A stretch of 28,645 bases of DNA. Source: JBJXDT01 sp046153505 (lineage in GTDB: Bacteria; Pseudomonadota; Gammaproteobacteria; Burkholderiales; Methylophilaceae). Location of the stretch: NCBI GenBank assembly GCA_046153505.1, contig JBJXDT010000079.1, forward strand, positions 1 through 28,645, written 5' to 3'. A model generated the notes under the pieces. The model was not told the DNA's origin and ran no database searches. It worked only from the letters and a program-made list of their open reading frames with translations. This document shows positions 1 to 7,241 of the stretch, piece after piece; the first letter of the stretch is position 1, and every line of letters starts with the position of its first letter. The position numbers and the translations under genes are program-made.

Positions 1-531
1 GCGAATATTTTACATAATGCCACCGAAAAAAGCTTGGTATTGCTTGACGAAATTGGACGCGGAACGAGCACGTTTGATGGACTAAGTCTGGCTTGGGCAG
101 TGGCTAAGCAATTGTTGGATAAGAATACATCACTTACCTTGTTTGCTACCCATTATTTTGAGCTCACGCGCATTGTAGATGACTACAAACAAGCGGCGAA
201 TATACATCTAGACGCGGTTGAACATGGGCAAGGTATTGTGTTTCTGCACAAGGTGGAAGAGGGTGCGGCGAACCAAAGTTACGGCATTCAGGTAGCGCAA
301 CTGGCGGGCATTCCCAAAAGCGTGGTCTCTACTGCCAAGCGCAAACTGATGCAGTTAGAAAACAGCCAAATTTCGCAAAACTCAAATCAACCCGATATGT
401 TCGCTGCCACGCCCGTGGAAGCCGAAACGCCGCAACACCCTGCGGTGAGTGAGTTGGAATCCATTCAGCCAGACGATTTAACGCCCAAGCAGGCGTTGGA
501 GCTACTTTATAAGTTGAAGGATTTAATATAA
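1..531 (+). CDS. mutS: DNA mismatch repair protein MutS, C-terminal part (5' end outside window)
   Basis: This is the last 176 codons of MutS, the ATPase that recognises mismatches and recruits MutL. The frame is open from base 1, so the gene begins upstream of the window. The visible part starts in the ABC-type ATPase domain: the Walker B/signature block LLDEIGRGTSTFDG lies near the start and is followed by the FATHYFELT block. The helix-turn-helix region (GIQVAQLAGIP) and a variable C-terminal linker come next. The tail ends in a short conserved segment (DLTPKQALELLYKLKDLI), the usual C-terminal tetramerisation element of MutS1. No frameshift is visible. The identification is secure; only the truncation limits it. 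Confidence 0.96.
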   Translation, partial: ANILHNATEKSLVLLDEIGRGTSTFDGLSLAWAVAKQLLDKNTSLTLFATHYFELTRIVDDYKQAANIHLDAVEHGQGIVFLHKVEEGAANQSYGIQVAQLAGIPKSVVSTAKRKLMQLENSQISQNSNQPDMFAATPVEAETPQHPAVSELESIQPDDLTPKQALELLYKLKDLI

Positions 532-546
532 ATAATTATCATTATC
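528..546. promoter_or_regulatory. Fur-box-like site before the DUF347 gene
   Basis: Two tandem ATTATC hexamers (535-546) preceded by ATAAATA match the 19-bp Fur consensus (GATAATGATAATCATTATC, read in either direction) at about 15 of 19 positions by hand alignment. The site overlaps the mutS stop codon and sits about 20 bp before the start of the DUF347 gene, where a repressor could block its transcription. AT-rich DNA can give such matches by chance, so this is a candidate only. Confidence 0.4.
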
Positions 547-564
547 ATTTATACAGGAAACAAT

Positions 565-1317
565 ATGAGTTTAGACAAAAACCTTAGCAAAGTACCCGAA
601 GTCACATTGCTGTTTTGGATAATTAAAATCGCGGCGACCACGCTGGGCGAGACGGGTGGGGACGCGGTTTCGATGTCGATGAATTTGGGTTATTTGGTCG
701 GTACTGCTATTTTTGCAGTGGTGTTTATCGCGTTTGTATTTGCGCAAATTAAGGCCAAAAAATTCCACGCATTTTTGTATTGGGCTACCATTATTGCCAC
801 GACAACAGTTGGCACCACCATGGCTGACTACGCTACGCGCTCGCTGGGAATTGGCTATACGGGCGGCTCGACACTGTTATTTGCCCTGCTAATGGCATCA
901 CTTTTTGTTTGGCATCGCACCATGGGGTCGGTCGCTGTTAATAGTATTAGTACGCCCAAAGCCGAGATGTTTTACTGGGTAACGATTATGTTTTCGCAAA
1001 CGCTGGGTACGGCGCTGGGCGATTGGACTGCAGATACTGCAGGCATGGGCTACACGGGGGCGATGGTGCTGTTTGGTGGCTTGCTAATGTTAATTGTGGC
1101 TACCTATTATTGGAGCAAAATTTCGCGCACTGCGCTATTTTGGGCGGCGTTTATACTCACACGTCCACTAGGCGCAGTGGTGGGCGATTTCTTGGATAAA
1201 CCGATTGCTAAAGGCGGCTTGAATTTAAGCCGTTACAGCGCATCTTTAGCGCTTTTTGTGTTTATAGTGGTGTGTATTTTGATGTTTAAGCAGCGCGCGG
1301 CAAGCAAAAATCATTAG
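565..1317 (+). CDS. DUF347 (COG4705) integral membrane protein with four internal repeats
   Basis: This is an uncharacterised polytopic inner-membrane protein of 250 residues. Four repeats of about 60 residues can be read. Each has an aromatic-rich helix start followed by T-x-G and a G/D motif: FWIIKIAATTLGETGGD, FYWATIIATTTVGTTMAD, FYWVTIMFSQTLGTALGD and FWAAFILTRPLGAVVGD. This is the hallmark of the DUF347 repeat family. Repeats 1-3 continue into a glycine-rich turn (MNLGY, GIGYTGG, GMGYTGA). About eight membrane segments are expected. An AGGAA ribosome-binding site precedes the ATG. The substrate is unknown; the conserved acidic residues in each repeat would suit a cation or small-solute carrier, but that is a guess. 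The stop codon overlaps the end of the convergent DUF1345 gene. Confidence 0.88.
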   Translation: MSLDKNLSKVPEVTLLFWIIKIAATTLGETGGDAVSMSMNLGYLVGTAIFAVVFIAFVFAQIKAKKFHAFLYWATIIATTTVGTTMADYATRSLGIGYTGGSTLLFALLMASLFVWHRTMGSVAVNSISTPKAEMFYWVTIMFSQTLGTALGDWTADTAGMGYTGAMVLFGGLLMLIVATYYWSKISRTALFWAAFILTRPLGAVVGDFLDKPIAKGGLNLSRYSASLALFVFIVVCILMFKQRAASKNH

Positions 1318-1961
1318 CTAATTAAGCCAGCAGCGATATTGATACACAAACCAATAATAGCAGCATTAAAAATAAAACTTAAAATAGATTGAAATAGAAC
1401 CGCTTTGCGCATACTGCGACTAGCTATTGTCACGTCAGAGGTTTGCGCCGCAACAGCAACCGTAAACGAAAAGTATAAAAAATCCCAATAATCAGGTAAA
1501 TCTTCCCCCGGGAATTGAAGCGGGCGTGGCTTAGTTGGCATGCGGTAATACATATGAGCATAATGTACTGTAAACATAGTGTTCACAAAGCACCAAGAAC
1601 CAAAGATGGTACTAAATGTAAATAAGTAGTGTATCAGGTGCAAGGTATTAAGGTTTTTTGCGCCTGAAAGTTCTAAAACAATTGCCGCGAGACTGGCGAG
1701 CGCTGCGATTGACAGCAAGATGAGGACAATAACTCCGCGCTCATCCTCTTGGCTGGCAATACGCGCAATTTTGGCGTGGTCTGTGCGCATCATCATCAAA
1801 ATAGTAATAAAGATGTAGCTCCAAATACTGGTGTTCCAACCCAATAGTGCCAATGTCACCCAGCGTAAGTGTGTAGGCGAAATGGCCACTACCAATAAAC
1901 CTAGCAAAAATGCCAATATCAATCGGTAGTGAGGATATTTGCGCTTCAGTCCTGAAATCAT
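1314..1961 (-). CDS. DUF1345 family membrane protein
   Basis: A membrane protein of about 215 residues with five or so hydrophobic segments. It carries the family signature near the middle, P-D-Y-W-D-F-L-Y-F-S-F-T followed by QTSDV. DUF1345 (COG4291) proteins are widespread in proteobacteria and have no established function. The ATG at 1961 is taken as the start; a TTG three codons upstream is possible, and neither has a clear ribosome-binding site. The gene follows the DUF4337 gene by some 34 bp on the same strand, which suggests co-transcription. Its stop overlaps the end of the convergent DUF347 gene by 4 bp. Confidence 0.85.
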   Translation of the reverse strand: MISGLKRKYPHYRLILAFLLGLLVVAISPTHLRWVTLALLGWNTSIWSYIFITILMMMRTDHAKIARIASQEDERGVIVLILLSIAALASLAAIVLELSGAKNLNTLHLIHYLFTFSTIFGSWCFVNTMFTVHYAHMYYRMPTKPRPLQFPGEDLPDYWDFLYFSFTVAVAAQTSDVTIASRSMRKAVLFQSILSFIFNAAIIGLCINIAAGLIS

Positions 1962-1995
1962 GATTAACAATAACCGATTTTGCAGAAATCGACTA

Positions 1996-2574
1996 CTAAA
2001 TATGCAGTAAAGCTAAAGTGGCGAATGCAATGCCAATGCTAGCAACGGCATAGACACCATTTTTAAGCCATTTTTTGCGAGTTAGCAAAGAAATAGCTGC
2101 CAAGGAAATGGCGATTTGTAGTGCAGTCATAGCCGATGCCCAGCGGTGATGTTGATGCAGAGTCGCTTCGGACATCTCACCAAAAGCGCTAGATTCTTTT
2201 TCTAATACATCAGCCTCATTTTTAATACTTTCTTTTTCTATTTTATATTTGGTTAAATCGGCTTCAAATTTAGATTTATCAATGCCAGGAATGCTTATTG
2301 CCAACTCTGCCAAACTTTGCTTGGTCGATTTGGCTTGATAATAATTCCATTTGTCGGCAGCCTCAGTTTTTTTAATGGCCTCATCATTCTTGTACATTGC
2401 CGCCGTGGCTTGAGTGTTGCCTGCCTCGTAGCTAAATAATGCGCCTAGTGTAGCTAAAATGGCGGTAATCACCGCAATATTTCCTGCAAAATTATCACTA
2501 TTTTTATGTGCATGTTCTGTTGCGTTCTCCAGTGCTTCTTCGTGCGGGCCACTTACCTCAAACTCCTCACCCAT
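1996..2574 (-). CDS. DUF4337 family membrane protein
   Basis: This protein has 192 residues and a symmetrical layout. A charged, His/Glu-rich N-terminus (1-30) leads to one membrane segment (about 32-50). A long, strongly charged, probably coiled-coil stretch follows (about 55-140). Two closely spaced hydrophobic helices form the C-terminus (about 148-190). The pattern, with N-x-x-Y-Y-Q-A-K-S-T-K in the central part, is that of DUF4337, a family without known function. A strong GAGGAG ribosome-binding site lies 6 bp before the ATG. It is the first gene of a likely two-gene transcript with the DUF1345 gene. Confidence 0.85.
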   Translation of the reverse strand: MGEEFEVSGPHEEALENATEHAHKNSDNFAGNIAVITAILATLGALFSYEAGNTQATAAMYKNDEAIKKTEAADKWNYYQAKSTKQSLAELAISIPGIDKSKFEADLTKYKIEKESIKNEADVLEKESSAFGEMSEATLHQHHRWASAMTALQIAISLAAISLLTRKKWLKNGVYAVASIGIAFATLALLHI

Positions 2575-2598
2575 ATTTGCTCCTCATTTAAATAAAAC

Positions 2599-2639
2599 AC
2601 TTTATAAAGTAGTTTAAAATTTTGCCAAGTATAAAGTAG
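2599..2639. promoter_or_regulatory. Palindrome and repeated CTACTTTATA motif upstream of the DUF4337 gene
   Basis: The perfect 12-bp palindrome ACTTTATAAAGT (2599-2610) lies some 25 bp before the DUF4337 start. On the minus strand CTACTTTATA occurs twice, 27 bp apart (ending at 2612 and 2639). A related CCTACTTTA recurs near 3091-3099. These could be a -10/operator region for the minus-strand genes. In AT-rich DNA the signal is weak. Confidence 0.25.
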
Positions 2640-2661
2640 CGCCTAGCCTGACAGGCGCTAC
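2636..2661 (-). terminator. Hairpin, possible terminator of the small zinc-ribbon gene
   Basis: A perfect 9-bp stem (GTAGCGCCT at 2636-2644 with AGGCGCTAC at 2653-2661) closes an 8-base loop. Read on the minus strand the stem is followed by TTTATACTT, a moderate U-tract. It could therefore end a transcript coming from the small gene at 2867-3077 before it reaches the DUF4337 gene. Confidence 0.45.
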
Positions 2662-2823
2662 AGTACTCGCCACAGCTTACTGGTTGCTTACAAGAAATTT
2701 ATGGGTAATTGATGAAGTTTGGTGGTGAATAGATGAGTCAAAATGTAGGGCATCAATAGCTAAGCATATTGCACCGAAGGAAGGTTTTAGTATGATTTGT
2801 GAGACGATTTGACATGCTCAATG
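2662..2823. other. Intergenic stretch without recognisable content
   Basis: Neither strand holds an open frame of useful length with a start and ribosome-binding site. I see no RNA gene, repeat or transposon end here. Confidence 0.5.
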
Positions 2824-2852
2824 CGGCGCAATGCCTTTTAGTTATTGCGCCG
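2824..2852. repeat. Perfect 9-bp inverted repeat
   Basis: CGGCGCAAT (2824-2832) pairs with ATTGCGCCG (2844-2852) around an 11-base loop. It lies 15 bp beyond the stop of the small minus-strand gene, where a terminator would be expected. There is no clear T-run on either side, so it may act as an mRNA 3'-end stabiliser or be incidental. Confidence 0.45.
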
Positions 2853-2866
2853 TACGAGTTCTTTTG

Positions 2867-3077
2867 CTAGACATTTTCTGTGGCAATACTTTTACCACAC
2901 CAAGGGCAAAACATCATTTCGATTGATGATGAACCACCGTCATGGATTATTAGACCATAGCTTTTTGACCTGCTATCAAATGTTACGAGATTATCGGGAC
3001 ACTCAAAAAATATTCGAAAGCTCTGGGCATTTGAAATTTGCCCAGTAAACCATAGATTCACAACAATTTTTTGACAT
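2867..3077 (-). pseudogene. Small CPWCG zinc-ribbon protein (DUF6980-like), frameshifted
   Basis: Two overlapping frames together encode a 69-residue protein. The first starts at the ATG at 3077 and reads MSKNCCESMVYWANFKCPEL, then SNIF and a stop. The second supplies ECPDNLVTF, then YGLIIHDGG and CPWCGK, and ends at 2867. The switch falls in a run of six T on the coding strand (3005-3010); removing one T joins the frames exactly. The joined product has CC near the start, ECPD, IIHDGG and CPWCG in the spacing I recall for the DUF6980 family of small zinc-binding proteins of unknown function (from memory, not searched). A 64-residue single-frame version starting at 3061 lacks the N-terminal CC and has an unrelated first 20 residues. 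This is either a young pseudogene, a sequencing error in a homopolymer, or slippage-dependent expression. Confidence 0.65.
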
Positions 3078-3096
3078 ATAACAACTAGCGTAAAGT

Positions 3097-3138
3097 AGGC
3101 ATCCTAATTTGACGCAAAGTTTTACGTCAAATGTGCCT
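3097..3138. terminator. Long hairpin, terminator-like
   Basis: The inner stem is ATTTGACG (3107-3114) with CGTCAAAT (3125-3132). An outer stem AGGCA/TGCCT (3097-3101 and 3134-3138) extends it. A T5 tract follows on the plus strand, although no plus-strand gene lies upstream. On the minus strand it lies about 95 bp beyond slyD and just before the small zinc-ribbon gene, so it could end the nadB-nuclease-slyD transcript despite a poor T-tract on that side. Confidence 0.45.
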
Positions 3139-3232
3139 TTTTGCTTAAAAAATAATTTATTAATCTATTCAATAAAAACATATAACTGCATTTTATTAGT
3201 GCTTCCTAAAATTAAACCAAGCTTACGTCATT

Positions 3233-3712
3233 TTAATGATGATGCCCACCAGCGCCATGTACGTGTTGGTGACTCACTTCCTCGCCGCTGGCTGAGCGCA
3301 CGCCAGTAACAGTGGCTTTAAACACCAAGCGCTCGCCCGCCCAAGGGTGGTTGCCATCTACCACCACTTTACCATCGGCAATATTGGTGATGGTGTATAA
3401 AATCACCTCGCCGCTTTCGTCTTCACCCTCAAACTGCATGCCTTCTTTTAAGTCTTTTGCCGGAAAGGCGCTTGCAGGCTCAATTTGCACCAATTCTTCG
3501 TCGTATTCACCAAATGCATCGGCAGGCTCTAAATTCACAGTTACCTCATCGCCCACGTTCTTGCCGTGCATGGCTTCTTCTACTTTTGGGAATATATTAT
3601 CGTAGCCGCCATGGAGATAGGCAACAGGTTCTGTGCTACTTTCTAGCACTTCGCCATCTGCGTTTTTAAGTTCATAAGTCATTGTTACTACGGTGTTCAT
3701 GGCGATTTGCAT
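3233..3712 (-). CDS. slyD: FKBP-type peptidyl-prolyl cis-trans isomerase, SlyD-like
   Basis: A 159-residue protein of the SlyD type. Such proteins catalyse proline isomerisation and act as metal-binding folding chaperones in the cytoplasm. The FKBP half-domains flank an inserted IF (chaperone) domain: residues 1-70 contain VTMTYELKNADGEVLESS and the block YLHGGYDNIFPKVEEAMHGKNVGD; the insert follows (DAFGEYDEELVQIE); the FKBP fold closes with VVVDGNHPWAGERLVFKATV. The C-terminus is short and His-rich (HQHVHGAGGHHH), a reduced form of the nickel-binding tail of E. coli SlyD. An AGGAAA ribosome-binding site fits the ATG at 3712. It is the last gene of a minus-strand group after the nuclease gene. 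Confidence 0.92.
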   Translation of the reverse strand: MQIAMNTVVTMTYELKNADGEVLESSTEPVAYLHGGYDNIFPKVEEAMHGKNVGDEVTVNLEPADAFGEYDEELVQIEPASAFPAKDLKEGMQFEGEDESGEVILYTITNIADGKVVVDGNHPWAGERLVFKATVTGVRSASGEEVSHQHVHGAGGHHH

Positions 3713-3755
3713 AAGATTTCCTAAGGCTTGATAATTGGTAAAGCTGAATTTTAAT

Positions 3756-4229
3756 CTATTTTAGCGGATTGCGTGGGTGCTTTTGTCGCCAGATCCACGG
3801 GGGCGTGGGGTTGCTGTATGCCCATAGCCCCCATTTGTTTTTTACGGCGGTTTGTTGCAGGCGCGAAAGCGAATCGTCGTTGGAATAATTGTTGTAAAAC
3901 CAAGCGTGGCCGTGTTCTATCATCCACACATTGGCATCAATGCCGTTGCAAACTAGTTTGCCAAGGTGGCGATCATATTGATCCACGCCTGTGATAAAGA
4001 CTTGCACGCTGGCTTTATTGCAAAGTTGCATCAGCGCGCGGCGCGATTTTAAACCGTAAATCTGGCTTCGCTCTGGGGCGTCAATATCTTTTAGCCTAAG
4101 TTTGTAAATGATGCCGCTATCCATAATTTTAACGGTGTCGCCATCGTAAATGTAACTGATGACGGCAGCAGTGGCATTGAAACTGAGCAATAATAGTGAA
4201 AGAAAAAATGTGCGCAAGATTTTTACCAT
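3756..4229 (-). CDS. Secreted thermonuclease-like (SNase) nuclease
   Basis: A 157-residue staphylococcal-nuclease-fold protein with an N-terminal signal peptide (hydrophobic residues about 7-20, cleavage near ATA-A), so it is probably periplasmic or secreted. The calcium and catalytic residues are all visible: DGDTV (29-33), R45 in YKLRLKDIDAPE with D50 and E53, and R87 in DQYDRHLGKL. The C-terminal GLWAYSNPTPPWIWR is the usual end of proteobacterial relatives. Such enzymes cut DNA and RNA to 3'-phosphates. The gene begins 20 bp after nadB and precedes slyD, so co-transcription is likely, though no functional link is obvious. The ribosome-binding site is weak. Confidence 0.9.
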   Translation of the reverse strand: MVKILRTFFLSLLLLSFNATAAVISYIYDGDTVKIMDSGIIYKLRLKDIDAPERSQIYGLKSRRALMQLCNKASVQVFITGVDQYDRHLGKLVCNGIDANVWMIEHGHAWFYNNYSNDDSLSRLQQTAVKNKWGLWAYSNPTPPWIWRQKHPRNPLK

Positions 4230-4249
4230 GATTCAATTATTCTGCAGGT

Positions 4250-5863
4250 TTAGTTATCCAACAGGCTAAAGTTACGCGGTTTGTCCATGTTTTGCGTCAT
4301 TACGCTGGGGATAGCGTCGGGCAATAGTTCGGGATAATCCTTACTGTAGTGCAAGCCGCGGCTTTCATGGCGCTCAATCGCGCTTATTACAATCAATTCA
4401 GCCACTTGCAGTAAATTTCTGAGTTCTATCAAGTTGTTGCTTACTCTAAAGTTTTTGTAAAATTCGTTCACTTCGTCGCGCAACATGTTAATGCGATGCA
4501 GGGCGCGACTTAGCCTTTTGTTAGTGCGCACAATGCCCACATAGTTCCACATAAAACGCCGCAGCTCGTTCCAAGTGTGCGTAATTAAAACTTCTTCGTC
4601 TGCGTCTGATACGCGACTTTCATCCCAAACAGGCAGGCTGGGAAGCCCATAGATGTTGGCTTGCAGGATATGTTGTGCAGCAGCACGCCCAAAAACTAAA
4701 CATTCCAAAAGCGAATTGCTGGCTAAGCGGTTTGCGCCATGCAGGCCAGTGCAGGCAGTTTCGCCAATGGCGTATAAGTTGGCAATATCAGTCAGGCCTT
4801 TGTCGTCTGTCATCACGCCGCCGCAGCTGTAATGCGCGGCTGGCACCACTGGAATGGGCTGTTTGGTAATATCAATGCCGAGCTCAAAGCAACGCTGGTA
4901 AATGTTGGGAAAATGCGCTTCTATAAACGCTTTGCCTTTGTGCGTGATATCTAAATAGACGCAGTCTAGGCCGCGCTTTTTCATTTCAAAGTCAATCGCG
5001 CGTGCGACGATGTCTCGCGGTGCCAGTTCAGCACGTGCATCATGTTCTGGCATAAAGCGCGTGCCATCGGGCAACTTGAGCAAGCCGCCTTCACCGCGCA
5101 GCACTTCGGAAATCAAAAATGACTTCTCAAGCGGGTGGTACAAACAAGTGGGGTGGAACTGGATAAACTCCATGTTTGCCACACGGCACCCAGCGCGCCA
5201 AGCCATGGCAACGCCGTCGCCAGTGCTGACATCGGGATTAGTGGTATAGAGATACACTTTGCCTGCGCCGCCTGTTGCAAGAATGGTTTTCTGAGCGCCT
5301 ATCGTCATCACTTTGCCAGTATCGTTATCCAGCACATAAGCGCCCAAACATGCATTATCACCTTTGAGTTTGAGTTTTTTTGTGCTGATTAAATCGACTG
5401 CGATATGGTTTTCTAATATCGTGATATTGCAGTGTTCGCGTATTTTTTGCACCAACGTTTTTTGTACGGCGCTACCCGTTGCATCCGCCACGTGCGCAAC
5501 ACGCCGGTGGCTGTGACCGCCTTCACGCGTTAAATGCAACGCACTGTTATCGGCCTCGCGCGTAAAGCCAACGCCTTGTTTAATCAGCCATTCCACAGCC
5601 GAGCGGCCTTGCTCTGCCACCATGCGCGTAATGGCAACGTCGCAAAGTCCTGCACCTGCGATAAGCGTATCATGGATATGCGCTTCTATCGAATCTTCGC
5701 TATTAAGCACAGCGGCGATACCGCCTTGCGCCCAACTGCTAGCGCTATCGGTAATTTCACGTTTGCTGACTAGGCAAACATTTTTGGAATCAGCCACTTG
5801 CAAGGCCAGCGTTAAGCCCGCCAAACCACTACCAATAATCAAAATATCAAATTGCTTGGTCAT
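4250..5863 (-). CDS. nadB: L-aspartate oxidase
   Basis: This flavoenzyme oxidises L-aspartate to iminoaspartate, the first step of de novo NAD synthesis (next enzyme NadA, not in the window). Its 537 residues match the usual length. The FAD-binding GSGLAGL is at 11-17. The family blocks SSWAQGGIAAVL, REGGHSHRRVAHVADATG, EFIQFHPTCL, HYSCGGVMTD and GLHGANRLASNSLLECLVFG appear in order. The helical C-terminal domain (from about 420) contains RNLLQVAELI and ESRGLHYSKDYPE. The gene is divergent from rpoE, the common betaproteobacterial arrangement, with the two starts about 200 bp apart. It leads the minus-strand group nadB-nuclease-slyD. Confidence 0.97.
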   Translation of the reverse strand: MTKQFDILIIGSGLAGLTLALQVADSKNVCLVSKREITDSASSWAQGGIAAVLNSEDSIEAHIHDTLIAGAGLCDVAITRMVAEQGRSAVEWLIKQGVGFTREADNSALHLTREGGHSHRRVAHVADATGSAVQKTLVQKIREHCNITILENHIAVDLISTKKLKLKGDNACLGAYVLDNDTGKVMTIGAQKTILATGGAGKVYLYTTNPDVSTGDGVAMAWRAGCRVANMEFIQFHPTCLYHPLEKSFLISEVLRGEGGLLKLPDGTRFMPEHDARAELAPRDIVARAIDFEMKKRGLDCVYLDITHKGKAFIEAHFPNIYQRCFELGIDITKQPIPVVPAAHYSCGGVMTDDKGLTDIANLYAIGETACTGLHGANRLASNSLLECLVFGRAAAQHILQANIYGLPSLPVWDESRVSDADEEVLITHTWNELRRFMWNYVGIVRTNKRLSRALHRINMLRDEVNEFYKNFRVSNNLIELRNLLQVAELIVISAIERHESRGLHYSKDYPELLPDAIPSVMTQNMDKPRNFSLLDN

Positions 5864-5881
5864 TTCATGTTTAATCTTTGT

Positions 5882-5910
5882 GAACTTACATAGTTTAGCC
5901 GTGTCTTTAA
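5882..5910 (+). promoter_or_regulatory. Sigma-E-type promoter of the rpoE operon (predicted)
   Basis: TGAACTT (-35, ending at 5887) is separated by 15 bases from GTCTTTAA (-10 region starting at 5903). The known sigma-E consensus is GGAACTT, 15-16 bases, GTCnAA. Its place before rpoE suggests the positive autoregulation known in other proteobacteria. Transcription would start near 5915. Confidence 0.55.
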
Positions 5911-6000
5911 CCTTAAGCTAGTAAAGAAAATTTTAACGTTAGCTGGGAGAGAAGATGTTACAAACAAGAAATATTGAGGAATTAAGCCGTACAGGTTTCG

Positions 6001-6026
6001 TAGCGCCCGCGCTATCGTCGTATAAT
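6001..6026 (+). promoter_or_regulatory. Inverted repeat and TATAAT box before the rpoE start
   Basis: TAGCGC-CC-GCGCTA (6001-6014) is a perfect dyad. TATAAT (6021-6026) is a perfect sigma-70 -10 hexamer, though no good -35 is visible 17 bases upstream. Both lie inside the possible N-terminal extension of rpoE and favour a non-coding role for this stretch. Confidence 0.35.
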
Positions 6027-6065
6027 AGCAATATAAAGACAACGAAAGCAGGGAGCAGTGCCTCG

Positions 6066-6695
6066 ATGGCGGATAAGGCAAACGATAGCCCAGTGAATGT
6101 AAACCGTGAGCTTGATCAAGTATTGGTTGAGCGTGCGCAGGCTGGCGACAAAAAAGCGTTTGGCATGCTGGTGGAAAAGTATCACCGGAAATTAGGACGC
6201 TTGCTTGGCCGCATGATTCGCGACCAAGCCGAGGTGGAAGACGTGGTGCAGGAGAGCTTTATTAAGGCTTATCGCGCATTGCACAATTTTAGAGGCGATA
6301 GCGCGTTTTACACATGGCTGTACAGAATTGGCATCAACACCGCGAAAAATTACCTAGTTTCTCAAGGCCGCAGACCGCAAGTGTTGCAAGAAGTTGAGAT
6401 TGAGGATGTAGAGAATTTTGAAGATGGTAGCGAAATGCGTACCATGGAAACGCCAGAAACCGCGATGATGACAAAGGAAATCGCGCAAACAGTGAATGAT
6501 ACGGTTGCGAGCTTGCCTGAGGAGTTGCGTACAGCGATTACTTTGCGAGAGATGGAAGGGCTAAGTTATGAAGAGATTGCAGAAGTGATGCAATGCCCGA
6601 TCGGCACGGTGAGGTCGCGCATATTTAGAGCGCGCGAGACGATTGCAGCAAAGTTAAAACCATTGCTTGATACACCAGATGGCAAGCGCTGGTAA
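6066..6695 (+). CDS. rpoE: RNA polymerase sigma-E factor (extracytoplasmic stress)
   Basis: An ECF sigma factor of 209 residues from the chosen ATG. Region 2 contains LVEKYHRKLGRLLGRMIRDQAEVEDVVQESFIKAY and then FYTWLYRIGINTAKNYL. Region 4 contains LPEELRTAITLREMEGLSYEEIAEVMQCPIGTVRSRIFRARE, the helix-turn-helix that reads the -35 element. The frame stays open back to an ATG at 5955 with its own GGGAGA site, which would add 37 residues without family similarity. I prefer 6066 because homologues begin near there, a GGGAG lies about 10 bp upstream, and promoter-like sequence occupies the extension. The genes rseA, rseB, rseC and degP follow in the order known for the sigma-E/AlgU locus; membrane-bound RseA would hold the factor inactive until envelope stress. 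Confidence 0.96.
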   Translation: MADKANDSPVNVNRELDQVLVERAQAGDKKAFGMLVEKYHRKLGRLLGRMIRDQAEVEDVVQESFIKAYRALHNFRGDSAFYTWLYRIGINTAKNYLVSQGRRPQVLQEVEIEDVENFEDGSEMRTMETPETAMMTKEIAQTVNDTVASLPEELRTAITLREMEGLSYEEIAEVMQCPIGTVRSRIFRARETIAAKLKPLLDTPDGKRW

Positions 6696-6755
6696 CACAG
6701 TTTAATTTAATGTTTTGATAAATGCAGTAGTTACATAAATGCTAGGAGTGACAAA

Positions 6756-7241
6756 ATGAAAGACCAATTATCAGCACTGATTGACGGTGAGTTTGAGATT
6801 GAAAGCTCAGAACACATTATTACATCGGTAAAATCAGACGGTGAACTAAATGAAGCATGGCAACATTATCATTTGATAGGAGATGTCATGCGAGGCAATT
6901 GTGAAATGCGCCATGATTTTTGCTCGCAAGTAATGCTAGCCCTAGACACAGAGCCAACCGTGCTCGCAATCAACAAAAATGCTGCTTCTCATGCAGTATC
7001 TTCAAAGAAACCTCTAGTAAAAACGTCTAAATTTTGGTCAATTGCGGCTTCTGTTGCGGCAGTAATGTTTGTCGGTTTAATGTTGTTACAACAGCAACTA
7101 GGGCAATCCCAAACTTTAGCACCTGTTGAAATCGCACAAAATTTACCAGTGGAATACTTAGAAGCCCATCAAGCAGCGGCACCAAGTAGTGCTTCATATT
7201 ACATTCAATCTGCTAGCTACAACCCTGAGCAACAAAAATAA
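6756..7241 (+). CDS. rseA: Anti-sigma-E factor RseA (MucA-like)
   Basis: A 161-residue single-pass inner-membrane protein. The N-terminal cytoplasmic domain carries the RseA/MucA pattern: LSALIDGE near the start, then W-x-x-Y-H-L-I-G-D-V-M-R-G (35-47). This domain wraps the sigma factor. A membrane segment follows at about 94-112, and a periplasmic tail rich in Ala and Ser would be the site of regulated cleavage and RseB binding. A GGAG ribosome-binding site precedes the ATG. The TAA stop shares its last base with the ATG of rseB (TAATG), so translation of the two is probably coupled. Confidence 0.93.
   Translation: MKDQLSALIDGEFEIESSEHIITSVKSDGELNEAWQHYHLIGDVMRGNCEMRHDFCSQVMLALDTEPTVLAINKNAASHAVSSKKPLVKTSKFWSIAASVAAVMFVGLMLLQQQLGQSQTLAPVEIAQNLPVEYLEAHQAAAPSSASYYIQSASYNPEQQK

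Noticed and set aside
2867..3061. A 64-residue minus-strand frame taken as an intact gene
   Set aside because: Its first 20 residues do not fit the CPWCG family, while an overlapping frame supplies the expected CC-containing N-terminus. The frameshift explanation is better.
2845..3309. Plus-strand short frames in the intergenic region
   Set aside because: They have no ribosome-binding sites and no similarity, and they are antisense to the zinc-ribbon relic or cross the slyD end.
5955..6065. N-terminal extension as the main rpoE start
   Set aside because: It is kept as a possibility in a finding, but homologues start near 6066 and promoter-like elements occupy the stretch.
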